From Tubulanus polymorphus (taxonomy: Eukaryota > Nemertea > Palaeonemertea > Tubulaniformes > Tubulanidae): 64,000 bases of DNA. Made by a program: the position numbers and the translations under genes. A model generated the notes under the pieces. The model was not told the origin of the DNA. It did not search any database and worked only from the letters and a program-made list of their open reading frames with translations. The stretch's first letter is position 1; each line of letters starts with the position of its first letter. Shown piece by piece: positions 1 through 9,958 of this stretch. Location of the stretch: positions 12,390,485-12,454,484 of the forward strand of contig NC_134027.1 of assembly GCF_964204645.1 (NCBI RefSeq). Direction: 5' to 3'.

Positions 1-1305
1 CTTCAAGGTAATGTCTTGATATTTGGTTTATACATGTATCTACCCTAGACACATCGTCAGCCCTTAAACTGGCCCTGTCAGATTCAAGATGGCCGACTGG
101 CAGCCATTGTTTGCCAAAATTAGCACTTTTTAAACATTTTCGAAGTTTTCGTGGGAAATTTTGATGACGCTTTGATCAATTACCTTGATCTTTCGTTTAT
201 ATTTGAATCTACCAAAGGCCCATCAGCATAAGAAAATTGGGTCGATCTGACTCAAGATGGCCGTCCTATGACGTTTTTAGTGCCCAAAAAATGTCAATTT
301 TGGCCAGAATTCTAGGTCCTGTAGCTTCCTACTGGTTTGCCATTTCTCATTGCAATTGCCGATGGGTATTCTTTGGAGAGGGATGTTTTATACCTGGGAC
401 AGGTATTTTTGATCAGCCAATTATGACAAAATTGGCGGCCATCTTGGTGTCATCGGTACTCATTCGTAGGTGGGAAAAAGTTTTTCCACATTAAATTGAT
501 ACCTAAGCATATTGTGTTACTATATTCAATTGGAAAGTTGTAGCCCATAACATGTTCTATGATTTTGGTGAGTTTCAAGGTCATTGGTTTTAGTATGTGG
601 CCATCAGGGGGCGTTGAATAATACAATAACTTAGTATTGCTATATTATATTTGTACCAAGGCATATTTTGTTACCATGATCAATTGCAAAGTTGTAGTTC
701 ATGACATCGTCTATGATTGTGGTGAGTTTTTAAGGACATTAGTTATTCCATATAGTCACCAGGGGAAGTTGAATAGTAGAAAAGCTTAGTTTTTCCTTAT
801 TAGATTGGTACCTAGGCATAGTTTGTTACCATGATCCATTGCAAAGTTGTAGATCATGACATCGTCTATGATTGTGGTGAGTTTTTAAGGACATTAGTTA
901 TTCCATATAGTCACCAGGGGGCGTTGAATAGTAGAATGGCTTAGTATTTCCTTATTAGATTGGTACCTAGGCATATTTTGTTACTATGATCAATTGCAAA
1001 GTTGTATTTCATGACATGTACTACGATTGTGGTGAGTTTTAAGGTCATTGGGTTTTGCATATGGTCACCAGGGGCGTTGAATAGTAGAATAACTTAGTAT
1101 TTCCATATTAAATTGGTAACGAGGCATATTTTGTTATCACAATTAATTACAAATCATAGCTGCTCACATGTTCTATGATTGTGGTGGGTTTCAAGGTCAT
1201 TGGTTTTTGTATATGGTCACTAGAGGGCGTTATGTATTGAAATTGTTAGATTGTTGAGCATTTGAAACCACTTCCCAAGTGAGCATGGTGTCCCTGGACC
1301 CCTAG
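1..1305 (+). mobile_element. Helentron/pearl-like element, family 1 copy (5' end outside window)
   Basis: A unique 5' part (1-490) is followed by about five diverged core repeats of about 153 bp (roughly 490-1250). The 3' tail is CTTCCCAAGTGAGCATG, GTGTCCCTGGACCC and CTAG at 1302-1305, and the next base is T. Complete copies elsewhere show that CCCAAGTGGGC near the 3' end is the inverse of GCCCACTTGGG at the 5' end. The structure resembles non-autonomous Helentrons (HINE/DINE-1 type) and bivalve pearl elements. No coding capacity is seen. Confidence 0.7.
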
Positions 1306-1312
1306 TTAGGTT

Positions 1313-1605
1313 TTGTCTCCCGCGACAATTCATTATTCTGGTTTTGTCGCACGCAACAATTCAATATTATGTTTTTGTCGTCCGCGACAATTCATTATTT
1401 TGGTTTTATCGCCGCGACAATTCAATATTTTGGTTTTAACGCCCGCGACAATTCATTATTGTGGTTTTATCGCCCGCGACAATTCATTATTTTGGTTTTA
1501 TCGCCCGCGACAATTCATTATTTTTGTTTTGTCGCCCGTGACAATTCAATATTTTGGTTTTGTCACCCGCGACTATTCATAATTTTGGTTTTGTCCCCGT
1601 GGTTT
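1313..1605 (+). repeat. 31-bp minisatellite with a hairpin in every unit
   Basis: About nine units of 30-32 bp follow the pattern GTCGCCCGCGACAATTCA, TTATTTTGGTTTT. Each unit carries GTCGC and GCGAC arms, which can pair with a tiny loop, and alternates between TTCATTATT and TTCAATATT versions. It starts right after the end of the Helentron-like element at 1305. The open frames across it are artefacts of the period. Confidence 0.9.
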
Positions 1606-2007
1606 TGTCGGAACATTAAGTTTTTTGGTCGAACAGTGTGTTAAGGTCGTTTTGGAAATTTACTCGGTCTGGTATATTTTGGATTACTGTGTATGTCATT
1701 TGTCAGGACATTAAACAGAAGACGACTTAGGATACTACCTTGCGTGACTCCACTAGTTAGACCGTCTCATTCCAAGAGGAGGCGTTCTGTTGATTTCGGT
1801 TACAAGTTTCTGTTCAGAGATAGCTGCTGAGCCATTTTAACGACCTATCATTGATACTGTTTCCTAATAGCCTCTTTAGTAATGGCTGATGTTGAGCCTT
1901 ATCAAATGCTTTGTTGAAATCCACCGTTGAACAGGATTCTAAGACTGTGCAGAAAACCCGTTATCGCTGCTTTGCAGCTATATTTAAAATATTGTTTCTG
2001 TCTACAG

Positions 2008-2103
2008 GAGAGTCAGAAAGCATGTGCACAGACGCTAGAACAGCTCCACGAGGCACAGCTTGAAAGGGATAAACAAATACAAGCATTGCAAGAAATGACC
2101 AAG
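2008..2103 (+). CDS. GRIPAP1: GRIPAP1 exon a (first in window)
   Basis: The acceptor is ...CTGTCTACAG at 2007 and the donor is AAG|GTAAAC. The exon is 96 bp, phase 0 to phase 0, and gives 32 residues starting ESQKACAQTLEQLHEAQLER. It is glutamine- and glutamate-rich coiled coil. Its preceding exons are outside the window. Placement in GRIPAP1 rests on phase, composition and position rather than on a signature motif. Confidence 0.8.
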
Positions 2104-2282
2104 GTAAACAATAAGATTAAAATTTGTCTCGCTAGAGTGTAATTTTTACGTTAGGCATGAGATACTGGTGAAATGAGACATCCTATTTTCTTCGTCAAAC
2201 CTAAATATCAAATTCGCCTGTGAAAACTTCATTATATGTTTGCCAAAGCAGCATTCATATTTGATATGTCAAATTCATTCAT

Positions 2283-3011
2283 CAGAGATGAGAATTCCCC
2301 GCGGATCCGCGGTTTCCCGCGGATTTCAGTATTGAAAAATATCAATTTTCCAAATAGTCCAAAAATGATGTAAAAGTATGGGGGGGGGGTGATCTCACTC
2401 AATTGGTCCGGCGCGATCGGTAATCAGGTGAACCGTAAAAGCGTTCAGTGCCTGTTTTACTTATCATCACGTAAAAGTATCGCATTTCAATGCATATTCA
2501 TTGCAACACAGTGATTTTGCATGTACTTGTACTACGATGAGTTTGTATGTATTTTATCGATCGGTTGCAGACACGCACGCACAGCAACAGTAGTAATGTA
2601 TATAGGTCTACTTACTGTTGCTGCGTGTGTGTGGCGAACGCTTTCGGATATTATACACTACTTGGTGATGATTTTTAGTGAGCATTCATCGGCGCATTTT
2701 TACTGCAATAATTCAGGGCTCGACCCGTAATGCATGAGATGCTGAATGTCATCAAATGAGGATGTACCACATTGGAACTAGCCATTACCTTCCAAAATAT
2801 AATAGTCGTTCATGGGTTCGAAATCGCTCTAAGTGCTCGGAAAACGTATTTAATTTCTAAAATTTTCTTGGGGGAGGGCCCCCAAACCCCCCCGAAATAG
2901 CTTCGCGCCTTCGGCGCTCGCTGTTGCTGACGGCTAAGCCGTCAGCTGGTTCGCGTATGTCACTCAAGAAAAATAACCCGCGGATTTTACAGGTCAGCGT
3001 TCTCATCCCTG
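2283..3011 (+). mobile_element. Non-autonomous DNA transposon with 6-bp target duplication, copy 1
   Basis: This 729-bp element starts CAGAGATGAGAATTCC and ends GCGTTCTCATCCCTG, so the termini are inverted repeats of about 12 bp (CAGRGATGAGAA). It is flanked by ATTCAT on both sides (2277-2282 and 3012-3017). It contains CCGCGGATCCGCGG near the left end, a G-run and a GC-rich palindromic stretch near 2900-2945. It has no transposase frame. A second copy is at 10814-11547 with its own 6-bp duplication, which fixes the ends. Superfamily is unassigned; the ends are hAT-like, but hAT elements duplicate 8 bp. Confidence 0.88.
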
Positions 3012-3380
3012 ATTCATGGATAACCTGTGCAAACTGATACATAATATAAATCCTATTCGTCCATCGCCTGTCAAACTTTCATATTTTACTTGAAATCTAG
3101 AAGGCACAGGGACCGTTGTTATGCCAAGATCTCTTGTGCAGTCTCCAAAGAGAAGGCACGGTTAGATAGCTAGATATGAAGCAAATCACGCAAGGCTGCC
3201 TTTTCATTTTTTCCCTCCAGAACAGGAATGACACAAAGCAATTACTTCACTTCAACAGACCTCATTAGGGGTGTTGGGTACATCATATTACAGGCCTGAA
3301 TGAACCCCCTAGAATTCTTAAGTGCCCTTCAAAGGATTTTGTGAAATTTTGATACTTTGATGCTTTTCATTTTCTTTTTT

Positions 3381-4283
3381 TATGCCCCCCACAACGCGTC
3401 GTGGGGGGCATACTGTATTGACTTTGTCGTCCGTCCGTCTGTCGTAGCGTCTGTCTGTCCGCAGTGGTTTCCGTGCCCTAGCAGCTAAACCCTTTGACAG
3501 ATTTTCTTCAAATTCAACAGTTGTGTTGTACTATATGAGTTTATTAACTGATTAGATTTTGGGTCCAGTACATCCAAGGTCGCAAGAAGCCATTTTGTGA
3601 ATTTCATTTCTGGGCTCTAACTCATTAATGGTTTAAGATAACTTACTGAAATTCTATGGGTGGGTTGTCCTAGGGACCATGGGTAACTGATTTGATTTTG
3701 GGTCCTGTAGGTCCAAGGTCAAGGTTGCAGGAAGACATTTGTGAATTTCATTTCCAGGCTCTAACTCATAAATGGTCTAAGAAAACATTGAAATTCTATG
3801 GATGGGTTATCCTAGGGACCGTGGGTAACTGATTGGATTTCAGTTCGTGTTGGTCAAAGGTCAAGGTTACTAGAAGCTTTTATGTATTTTTCATTTCCGG
3901 GCTCTATCTCATAGATGGGTTAAGATAATTTGTTGACAATTATTGGATGGGTTATTCTAAAGACTGTGAGTAACTGATTACATTTCGGGTCCTGTAGTCA
4001 AAGGTCAAGGTCACCAGGAGCTGTTTTGTATTTTTCATTTCCAGGCTCTTGATTCATAAACGGTATAAGATAACTTTGTGAAATTTAATGGATGGGTTAC
4101 CCTAGAGACCGTGAGTGATTGATTAGATTTCGAGTCCTATAGGTCAAAGGTCAAGGTCACCGGAAGCCGTTTTGTATTCTTCATTACCTGCCTTCAGAAA
4201 TAGGTTGACACTCGGGTTTTTTTAAAAACACTCAGGCGTTTCACCTGACGTGGGGGCATCAGTCGTGTTCAGCGACATTCTAG
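3381..4283 (+). mobile_element. Helentron/pearl-like element, family 2
   Basis: It begins with a palindrome TATGCCCCCCACAACGC, GTCGTGGGGGGCATA (3381-3412). Next come a GTCC/GTCT-rich stretch and about four to five diverged core repeats of about 145 bp, recognised by TTTTCATTTCCAGGCTC, TAACTGATT and GGTCAAGGTCAC. It ends with ACGTGGGGGCAT (the inverse of the start), a small hairpin GTCG-TGTTCAG-CGAC, and CTAG at 4280-4283 followed by T. The architecture is the same as family 1, although the termini and repeats differ. No coding capacity. Confidence 0.72.
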
Positions 4284-5949
4284 TAAGGAAAATGAAAAGC
4301 AATCCATTCTCAAATGATATATTCAAGTATCTGGCCTCTTCATAATTTAGATCAGTCCTTTTTCAATAGGAAAGTGGCCCTTTTCACGATAAAAAGTGCC
4401 CTTATTCTTGAAATAAAACTGCCCTCCATAAAAGCTTGGCACGGCCTGTATTATATCACTCTAGATGCAGTAGATTATAGTCAAGTCTTGGATGCAGACG
4501 ACTTCACACAGATCTGTGTTCTGATAGGAGTGGTAGCTCTGACATAATCTTGGATAACCTGTGCAGGTTGGGTCCTTTAAGGGAAATGGCAATTAAAAGT
4601 CTTCCCAGCTGTGTTACATGGGACCCTCACAGCTGTTCATGGGGCTACGATCCAGAGTTAGTTGCATAGGAGCTAGAAAATGGATAGGGTTATTCAATTA
4701 CTGGTCGGGTCTGTCTCTCATGTCATTTCATTATCATCAGTTCACGATCAGGCCCATTTTGTCTTGGCATCCCCATAGTTAATCATTGACACCAGCTCCA
4801 AGGTTTGCCTACCGGAAATGGTTCCTTTTGGTTCTTCCTCTCAACACTTCTCTGGGTGGTGCACACCCATTTTTGCTGTGCTCTGGAAGATTCACAGTTT
4901 CCTTTGAAGAACCATTCAGAACCGGCTTCAGCCGCACAAGGTTAACACCTTCAGCTTTCAGTAAAACTCAAAAATAAGTACTGCCAAAATAATTGCCTGC
5001 AACAGGCAGCAACTCATCAGTCTGACCTGATCAGAGCTTGATGGCCCTCCTGGGTGGTCTCACGTGTCTACCATTTCAGTTTCTTGAAGCGACTGCGCCT
5101 GCCTACATCACCTCTCGACAGGCACTAAAAGATATGTCAGGAGATCCTCATCTCTCTGGTACTCGAAGAGTTGGCGGAGAATGAGTGATAGATCCACTGT
5201 GAAGCAAAACATCCTCCAGCTGGTTGTCATGAATATTCATGGGTCTGAAGGAGGCCTAAGTGATTGTAGATATGTCATCCCTCAATTTGCACCTGGACAT
5301 TCCAAAATGTTGGCTCCCCAAACTCAGGGACGTGATACCTGGGCTCACCTTGAGTGGCATCATTCAGCCCAATGAAAGATGCATATTTGCGGGTTCCAAT
5401 TCACCCCAAATCTTGTTAGTTCCTCAGGTTAGAATCAGAAAAATGCTAGTACCAGTCTGCTCCATTTGGCTTCATTAGTAGGCCCTGGGTATTCAGCATC
5501 TCCTTTTGATATTGAAGAAATTAATTGAGCCTGTTTCGGCTGCATCCTTTTTAAATTTATCGAAAAGACAGTTTTCTTGCTGTTTTTACTTTGTTCTACC
5601 TGTACCAATCTGAAATCCATTCACTTTTGGTCCAACGAGTGTATTGTATTTTTACCAGCTAAAGGCCACACTTTAACAGGCTATGCAGTTTTTGGCTAAG
5701 AATCAGGTCAGGCTTAGTGGGCTTGGAGTGGAGAATAGAAGTCATTTAGCACTGAATGGAACTTGGTCTTCATGACTGGACCTCGTGCCCTGTGCAGGCT
5801 CTATGTTATTATTTGGATCGTTCTAGGACCTACGGGATTTCGCGGCAGCGTTCCCCTCATAAGGTTGTTTTAATGAAGCAGATTTTTCCTATGAAGGGGT
5901 ATTTTCACCAGGTAAAGTCCATAGCCAACTCCTGTGCTTCCTTTTCAGG
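4284..5949 (+). other. GRIPAP1 intron, nothing recognised
   Basis: No repeat with defined ends and no supportable exon was seen here. Part of the 4550-5400 stretch is less AT-rich and carries several short open frames on the plus strand without recognisable similarity. It may be a very old retroelement, but I cannot show that. Confidence 0.4.
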
Positions 5950-6341
5950 TGTTCTAGGGGAGTTGAATATTGATTTATATACAAATTTTCCATTTCCATT
6001 GGGGTCATTCATTTATTACGTACGCAGTGGAGGGGGGAGGGGTCGGTGCAATTGCGTACTGTAATGCTCAATGTATATGAAAAAATGGCCAATTTTGCGT
6101 ACAGAGGGGGAGGGGGGTTGAAAAGTCAAATTTTATGTGTGCGTAATAAATGAATGATCCCTTGAAACATATGCATATTTTGTAACCACTATCAGTTGTA
6201 AACATTGTAGGTCATGACACAGTCTATGATTTTGCCAGATTTGAGGTCAATGGTTTCTGTTTGTTAGTCATATGTGGAATATTGAAATAGTTAGATAGTC
6301 AAGCATTTCACCTAGTGGACATGGTGCCAATGGAGTCCTAG
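5950..6341 (+). mobile_element. Family 1 Helentron-like 3' fragment, with a nested MITE
   Basis: Core-repeat sequence (AGGGGAGTTGAATATTG) is interrupted at 6001 by a small inverted-repeat element and resumes at 6165 (ATATGCATATTTTGTAACC). It ends in CTAG at 6338-6341 followed by T. The end lies 49 bp before GRIPAP1 exon b. Confidence 0.65.
6002..6161. mobile_element. 160-bp MITE with G-rich arms
   Basis: The termini are GGGTCATTCATTTATTACG on the left and CGTAATAAATGAATGATCCC on the right, nearly perfect inverted repeats. They are flanked by TTG on both sides (5999-6001 and 6162-6164). The inside repeats the GTACGCAGTGGAGGGGG pattern in both arms, so the whole element can fold on itself. It has no coding capacity and is inserted in a Helentron-like fragment. 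Confidence 0.82.
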
Positions 6342-6390
6342 TTGAATAAAGGCCTACAGTAAATACACTCAGTAAATACTGTCATTTCAG

Positions 6391-6537
6391 GTTGCTGAAA
6401 AACGTAAGAGTCTTCTCGATGAACTCGTTATTAAATACCAGACAGAAACTGACCATCACAGAGAAACAATCAAAACACAGGCACAGAAACATACCCAGGA
6501 AATATCTGATCTAAACCATAAACTCAATGTAGAAAAG
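6391..6537 (+). CDS. GRIPAP1: GRIPAP1 exon b
   Basis: The acceptor TGTCATTTCAG ends at 6390 and the donor is GAAAAG|GTAAAT. The exon is 147 bp, phase 0/0, 49 residues from VAEKRKSLLDELVIKYQ to DLNHKLNVEK, coiled coil. The preceding 50 bp of intron ends a Helentron-like fragment whose CTAG terminus is at 6338-6341. Confidence 0.85.
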
Positions 6538-7199
6538 GTAAATACCAGCAGATAGATACAATAATTTTACCTTTCGGTATGTATTTGAAATGTAGAAGAA
6601 TTGGAAAGGGGAAATTTGACAACTAATTTTGTTTCAACACTGGTTATTACATACAAGGCTCTGTCAAAGATAAAGTCTATTTATGTTATGGTCAGAGATA
6701 TTTGTTATTATTCAACCACATCAGCGTTGAGGTTTGCCATGATTTGACCCTTTTAAGGAATTATGACCACCAGACATCAGACACATTAATGGCAGCCAGT
6801 TTTTAATCGATACTTGTGTTTGCTGCCGGGAGTTGAATGAATATTCGAGCTGGGCAAATTCGAGTGGAGTAAATTTACATGAATTACTAAATACTAAAGA
6901 GTATCGATCGCTGCGGTAGGGGGTCCTGGTATACAATGATAGCTGCATTAACCCACTTTGGGCAGAATCTATTTTCAGCACACAAATGTATGGTTATAGC
7001 CGACCACGATGTTTTAGTGGTTCGACTTGCACTTCATTTTCCCACTTTTCTCCGTTATCTGACATAAGATAACTTTGTAACTTGCTCAGGTAGTCGGAAA
7101 TTTGTTTCGTTTTCCTGAGTTTGTTAAAAGAAAGGATGAATTTATTTCTGAAAGGAGAAATTGAAGGAATTCTGTAAAATAATTATTATTTTCCCGCCT

Positions 7200-8480
7200 G
7201 TTGTCATATCGGGATATAGATCTTAGGTAAAGAGTCTAGATAATTCAAGATCCATAGAAGCAAAAACAGTACAAATCTCATTTTCTAATGAGTAATATAT
7301 ATTTATTAAGCGAACTTTTTCGGGAGTTACATTATCCCCTCTTCAGGCATAGCGCAAGTGATTAAATTTACATATCATACTGGTATTTATATAGAATAAG
7401 ACGAAGCTAATTACAAACGATTTCAAATTACTGAGTGACAAGATAATTACAATACAAAGATAATTACACACAATCTAAATTACTGAGTGAAGATATTTGA
7501 CTTGTAGTTGATTATCTAAAAACATTGAGGATGAATCCTGACCCGTGTTCGAATAGTTGTTCATTAAGGGAGGGCTGTTGAGTTTTGATAAAAAGTGCTT
7601 CTCTAATTTTGCTATCTAAATCAGAAGATCCTTTATCTAAAATTTTGAAATTCTTTTCGCTAAACGAGACCTGACAGTCACGGCAATTTGACAGATGTTG
7701 GCCAATTGCTGAAGTCTTAAGTTTGTGCTCCTTAACTCTAGTTACTAGGTGTCTTTTTGATTTACCTATATAGGTAGTGTTTATATCACATAAACAAGTG
7801 TACTTGTAGACAACCATAGCTTTCAAGGATTTAGGAGTCGGACATTTAAGTGAAAAGAAATTCTTAATCTTAGTAGTTACGAACGAGCATTGAAGGTCTA
7901 TTTCGAAATTCGATATGAACAGTTTTTTTTAATTTTTGAGCATATAGAATAGACGGGAAACCCACATACGGTATGGAAATGAAAAGAGAAACTTTATTCT
8001 CATCGACAGTTTTAGGCTGGGTAACGAATTTAGAGTCGAGAAATCTTTTAACACAATGATCAAAAACATGGCTAGGATAACCAATAAGTTTGAATAATTT
8101 CTTTAGAAAATCAAATTCTTTCGAAAGAATAATCCAATTGCTGCATTATATTGTATGCACGAAAAAGCATTGTGTTGATGAGACAGTTTTCCATTTGTAA
8201 GGACACATTGCATTAAAGTTCATAAGTAATCCAGTATTAGAAGCTTTTCTATAGACGCGTGAGATGAAATTAGTACTACCAGTGTCAGTGCTTGAATGAG
8301 AGTATCCAAAAAGGGTAAAATGTTCGGGCCAAGTTCAAAAGTGAATTTCAGATTGGGATGCATAGTATTTAATGCATCAAAAAATGAATTGTAGTTGGAT
8401 TTAATTCATGATAGCGCCATCGTTTTAGTAACACGTGTAGCTCATCAAAATCAACGAAGCCGTTAACATTTAGATAAAGG
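7200..8480 (-). mobile_element. Decayed Penelope-like retroelement, RT C-terminus plus GIY-YIG
   Basis: Reading the minus strand in shifting frames, from about 8465 down, gives FVDFDELHVLLKRW (in place of the YVDD region), then MHPNLKFTFELGPNILPFLD, then SNTGLLMNFNAMCPYKW, then LINTMLFRAYNI, then IPYVGFPSILYAQKLKK, and then the GIY-YIG part. This order (palm, LPFLD block, thumb, endonuclease) is that of Penelope-like elements. At least two frameshifts separate the pieces, so it is inactive. The 3' side includes the GAAGAGG...CCCGAAAAAGTTCGC segment often found after the endonuclease of these elements. It lies in a GRIPAP1 intron, antisense to the gene. Confidence 0.88.
7512..7826 (-). pseudogene. 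GIY-YIG endonuclease domain of the Penelope-like element
   Basis: This 104-residue open frame has YKYTCLCDINTTYIGKSKRH, followed by LVTRVKEHK and IGQHLSNCRDC. The spaced Y..Y-I-G, the R and the E-H, with the CxC and later H/C-x-C residues, match the GIY-YIG nuclease of Penelope elements, which nicks target DNA for retrotransposition. The first ATG is internal. The upstream polymerase is only reached through a frameshift near 7885, so it is a remnant. Confidence 0.88.
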
Positions 8481-9943
8481 ATAATCTATTGATAGAAAAA
8501 GATTCCTTTGAAAATATTTGAACTAAAATTGAATATGCATATGCCCGGGTCATCGTGACGAAAAAAACGTTTGTATCGATATGCAGATGAATTCTAAACA
8601 ATACTAATTTGCATTAAAAAACACGGTACTGGTAACATTGTGTAGTATATACCAGAAATCGAACCTGTGGATTGACGCGGCTCATTCGCTACGATCCTGC
8701 CTCTGTGCGGTATCGACTTGTTGGCCCTACGTCATGATTGGACAGCAATGTGTTGGTATGGTATGTTGATGAGATGATATAACAGAGTAGCTACAGAATG
8801 GCGCGGCTGCGAGGGAGACTGAAACCTCGTACCAGTGTACAAGTTGGGTTCTCACGTAGTGGCCTGGTGTTGAATGGTATAGTTCGTAACTGTCACTGAG
8901 TGTCTTTGATTGAAATGTTTCTAATCCGACCACATAGAAAGATTCTTTCTAGTTTAGTTTTTATTAGGCCAGCCATTAGGCTGAGCATATTACTATACAA
9001 ATGGAGCGAATTCAAATGACATGGTTTCCAGAGTAACGGCTCTTTGACTGTGCAACTGACCATATATTCATACAGATCATTCATGAGAGCATTATCCATT
9101 CTCCAACCCCTATTAAACTGAATTTTGAAAGAGGGCCTCGTTAAAATTTATACGAGCTTTTTCGCGAAAATCTGATCGCAAAAATATCTGTTTTAAAAAG
9201 CCAATCAGAAAGCAAAGACTCCTCTATGATTGGCTTAGTCGCAGCGATCAGCAGGTGTTCATGTGAACCCGCGGTATCGTCTACCGTTTTACTTCCGGGT
9301 TTTATTTTAAGATCTAGAATTGTATTTCAATATTCATTTCTGTGAAATCTGTAGTTGAATTGGCTTTTGGGTAGTCTGAATACCAGTCGTTGTTACCGGT
9401 TCCCTACAACGTCTGGCGCTTAAGTATCATATAGAGGTTAACTGATTTTAGTGTCAAATCAAACCTTTGTACTCAAATAAATTAATTAGTTACCTTGTTG
9501 ACTTTGAAAACGTGTTTTATAATAATATTTTTGATGACTTAAATCGCGAACCGGAGAATTTATTGATTTGATTTGAATTGATTGCCACAATCGGGATTTC
9601 CAATACGGACTAAATTTATAAAATGTGAAAATTCAATATGTCTCTCTAAAATTACTCTAAATGTTATTTTTTGTTGATAAAACGCATTAATTTTGATAAA
9701 TTTTGCCATAAGAATTTGAAACAAGAATGATATCTGCATTGGCATCAATGTCAGTCAAAGTTCAAGTACGAATCCGTAATTTACACTCCCATCATGCAAC
9801 ACGAAAAGCCGCCGTATTTGTTATGTTGCTTCACTTCAACTGATTTTTGAGGTGACTGGTCAAAAGTTTTGAGTTCCTACAATCGTCTAAAGCTACTTAG
9901 GATTACAAATTTATGCACACACAATAGTTCCATCTGATTACAG
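8481..9943 (+). other. GRIPAP1 intron between the Penelope remnant and the candidate microexon
   Basis: Only short frames without recognisable domains were seen. The first few hundred bases may be the 5' part of the Penelope-like remnant, decayed beyond recognition. Confidence 0.4.
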
Positions 9944-9958
9944 AACAGTCAGTTCGAG
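9944..9958 (+). other. Candidate 15-bp microexon of GRIPAP1
   Basis: CTGATTACAG precedes and GTAAGT follows the 15 bases AACAGTCAGTTCGAG, which encode NSQFE without a stop. Its neighbours, exons b and c, both end and start in phase 0, so inclusion would keep the frame. The donor (CGAG|GTAAGT) is strong; the upstream pyrimidine tract is weak. Chance occurrence of such a short AG-15-GT unit in an intron is quite possible. Confidence 0.25.

Noticed and set aside
1313-1644. Two overlapping frames of 89 and 91 codons with repeating peptides
   Set aside because: The repetition comes from the 31-bp minisatellite period, not from a protein repeat.
2521-2730. Frame conserved between 2521-2730 and 11024-11266
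   Set aside because: Conservation reflects the two copies of the same transposon. It has no transposase features, and the reading frame starts differ.
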